From NCBI GenBank assembly GCA_020053305.1, contig JAGVNJ010000064.1, forward strand, positions 1 to 64,000: a DNA stretch of 64,000 bases, written 5' to 3'. The notes below the pieces were generated by a model that had not been told where the DNA came from, did not search any database, and saw nothing but the letters and a program-made list of their open reading frames with translations. Below, in pieces: positions 63,342 through 64,000 of the stretch. Both the position numbers and the translations under genes were made by a program. The stretch comes from Candidatus Edwardsiibacteriota bacterium. GTDB taxonomy: Bacteria > Edwardsbacteria > AC1 > EtOH8. Positions within the stretch are counted from its first letter, which is position 1. Every line of letters starts with the position of its first letter.

Positions 63342-64000
63342 TTATCCTTCGGCAAATATCAGCCCGGGTTTTAATCTCCCGGCGGCCTTTTCCTCCTCTG
63401 GGGTCGGAGAGCCGGGCGCCAGTTCTATGTTCCATGATTTCCCGAAGCCCTGCTCCATGCCGGTTGCCACCTCATCGAATGCCGGCTCCCGCCCCAGGAT
63501 CTCCCTTAAGGTTCCCGCCCGGTTCTCCCCGGGATCCCGGCTGAAAAATTCATGCTGCTGCCCGCAGGTCATCAGCAGAGAGCCCTGCTGGAGGATGACG
63601 CCGCTTATCCGGCGCTGGGCGCTGCCGATGAGTTTTTTGCCTCCGGCGGTGATCTCGTAGCGCCCGGCGGCGGCAAAGCACAGGGCCGAAGCCGCGGCCG
63701 AAACATTAGGAACCTCTGATCTGACCATCTCGGCATTTACCCCCAATATTTTCAGGCCCATCAAAAGGCCCTGGGCGATCCGTCCGTAGGTCTCCATGAT
63801 GGTTCCGCCGATTACCGGGTCATCCTCCCGGGCGATGACGCTGTAGGTAAATTCATCCTGATGGATCACCGCCCGCCCGCCGGTGGGCCGGCGGACTATG
63901 TCAAAACCGGCCCTTCGGCAGGCTTCGATATCCAAATCTTTTATTTTTTGATTATACCCCAGGGACACCGCCGGCGGGCCCCACCCGAAGAAGCGGATCA
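63342..64000 (-). CDS. Lipoate-protein ligase family protein, truncated by window edge
   Basis: Only the last about 219 residues are in the window. The frame continues upstream of the GTG at 63968 as FFGWGPPAVSLGYNQ, a typical family N-terminal segment, so the true start lies beyond 64000. Visible motifs are RRPTGGRAVIHQDEFTYSV (substrate-binding RRxxGGxxVxH), the catalytic lysine in GKKLIGSAQRR, and QQGSLLM. The enzyme attaches lipoate or a related acyl group to E2 or GcvH domains. An octanoyltransferase (LipM-type) is also possible. Confidence 0.9.
   Translation of the reverse strand, partial: IRFFGWGPPAVSLGYNQKIKDLDIEACRRAGFDIVRRPTGGRAVIHQDEFTYSVIAREDDPVIGGTIMETYGRIAQGLLMGLKILGVNAEMVRSEVPNVSAAASALCFAAAGRYEITAGGKKLIGSAQRRISGVILQQGSLLMTCGQQHEFFSRDPGENRAGTLREILGREPAFDEVATGMEQGFGKSWNIELAPGSPTPEEEKAAGRLKPGLIFAEG

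Noticed and set aside
1..64000. tRNA, rRNA, tmRNA, SRP RNA genes and CRISPR arrays
   Set aside because: Reading the intergenic regions showed no cloverleaf-like gene, rRNA segment or regularly spaced direct-repeat array; short RNA genes could still have been missed without a covariance search.

Overview
The window looks like a chromosomal segment of a Gram-negative, probably anaerobic bacterium from a poorly cultured lineage. Evidence for an outer membrane is a BamD-like lipoprotein, two TonB-dependent receptors and a PorV/PorQ-like barrel. Several large secreted proteins end in a FlgD/Ig-like C-terminal domain of the type used as a type IX secretion signal. An FprA flavo-diiron protein with rubredoxin and a flavin reductase suggests an oxygen-sensitive life. 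The combination recalls FCB-related or candidate-phylum genomes (Edwardsbacteria, TA06 or WOR-3 type). No rRNA gene is present, so this placement is inference.

Layout. 1-80: the edge of a transposase gene with a repeated insertion-sequence terminus. 210-5884 (+): a GAF/AAA+/Fis sigma-54 activator, a perfect -24/-12 promoter, a small winged-helix-like protein and a 1214-residue secreted protein. 5942-11783: a cyclic-nucleotide module with an adenylate cyclase-AAA-TPR protein, a small helical protein, two stand-alone cyclic-nucleotide-binding (CNB) proteins and a PHP phosphoesterase. 11880-24702 (-): a long housekeeping array, ffh-rpsP-khpA-rimM-trmD-rplS-rnhB-yraN-GT2-PH/zinc-ribbon-yifB-bamD-nadD. 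It ends in a membrane metalloprotease carrying two more CNB domains. 25548-28214 (-): rpe, flavin reductase, rubredoxin and fprA. 28390-36577 (-): two kinase-less PASTA proteins, rsmB, DUF116, fmt, a flippase-like protein, a GT2, a phosphoesterase, nusB and ribH. 36811-40164 (-): ribBA, ribE and ribD behind an FMN riboswitch with its own promoter and terminator. 40190-45632 (-): smc-corA-ftsY. 45762-59838 (-): a surface-protein region with two TonB-dependent receptors, a PEGA lipoprotein, a PorV-like protein, two sorting-domain proteins and the relic of a third. 59910-63332 (-): two small membrane proteins and a PATAN/Roadblock trio. 63342-64000: a lipoate ligase-family gene running off the edge.

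Working together. The cyclase, four CNB domains in three proteins and the CNB-tailed M50 protease lie within 10 kb, and could form a circuit in which cAMP controls membrane proteolysis. The sigma-54 unit is a self-contained switch for a large exported protein. The surface region supplies barrels, receptors and exported cargo.

A second theme is small palindromic repeats. At least six kinds lie between genes, and three have inserted in frame into the conserved genes ffh, ftsY and fmt. No tRNA, rRNA or CRISPR array was recognised. All assignments come from reading motifs; no database search was run.
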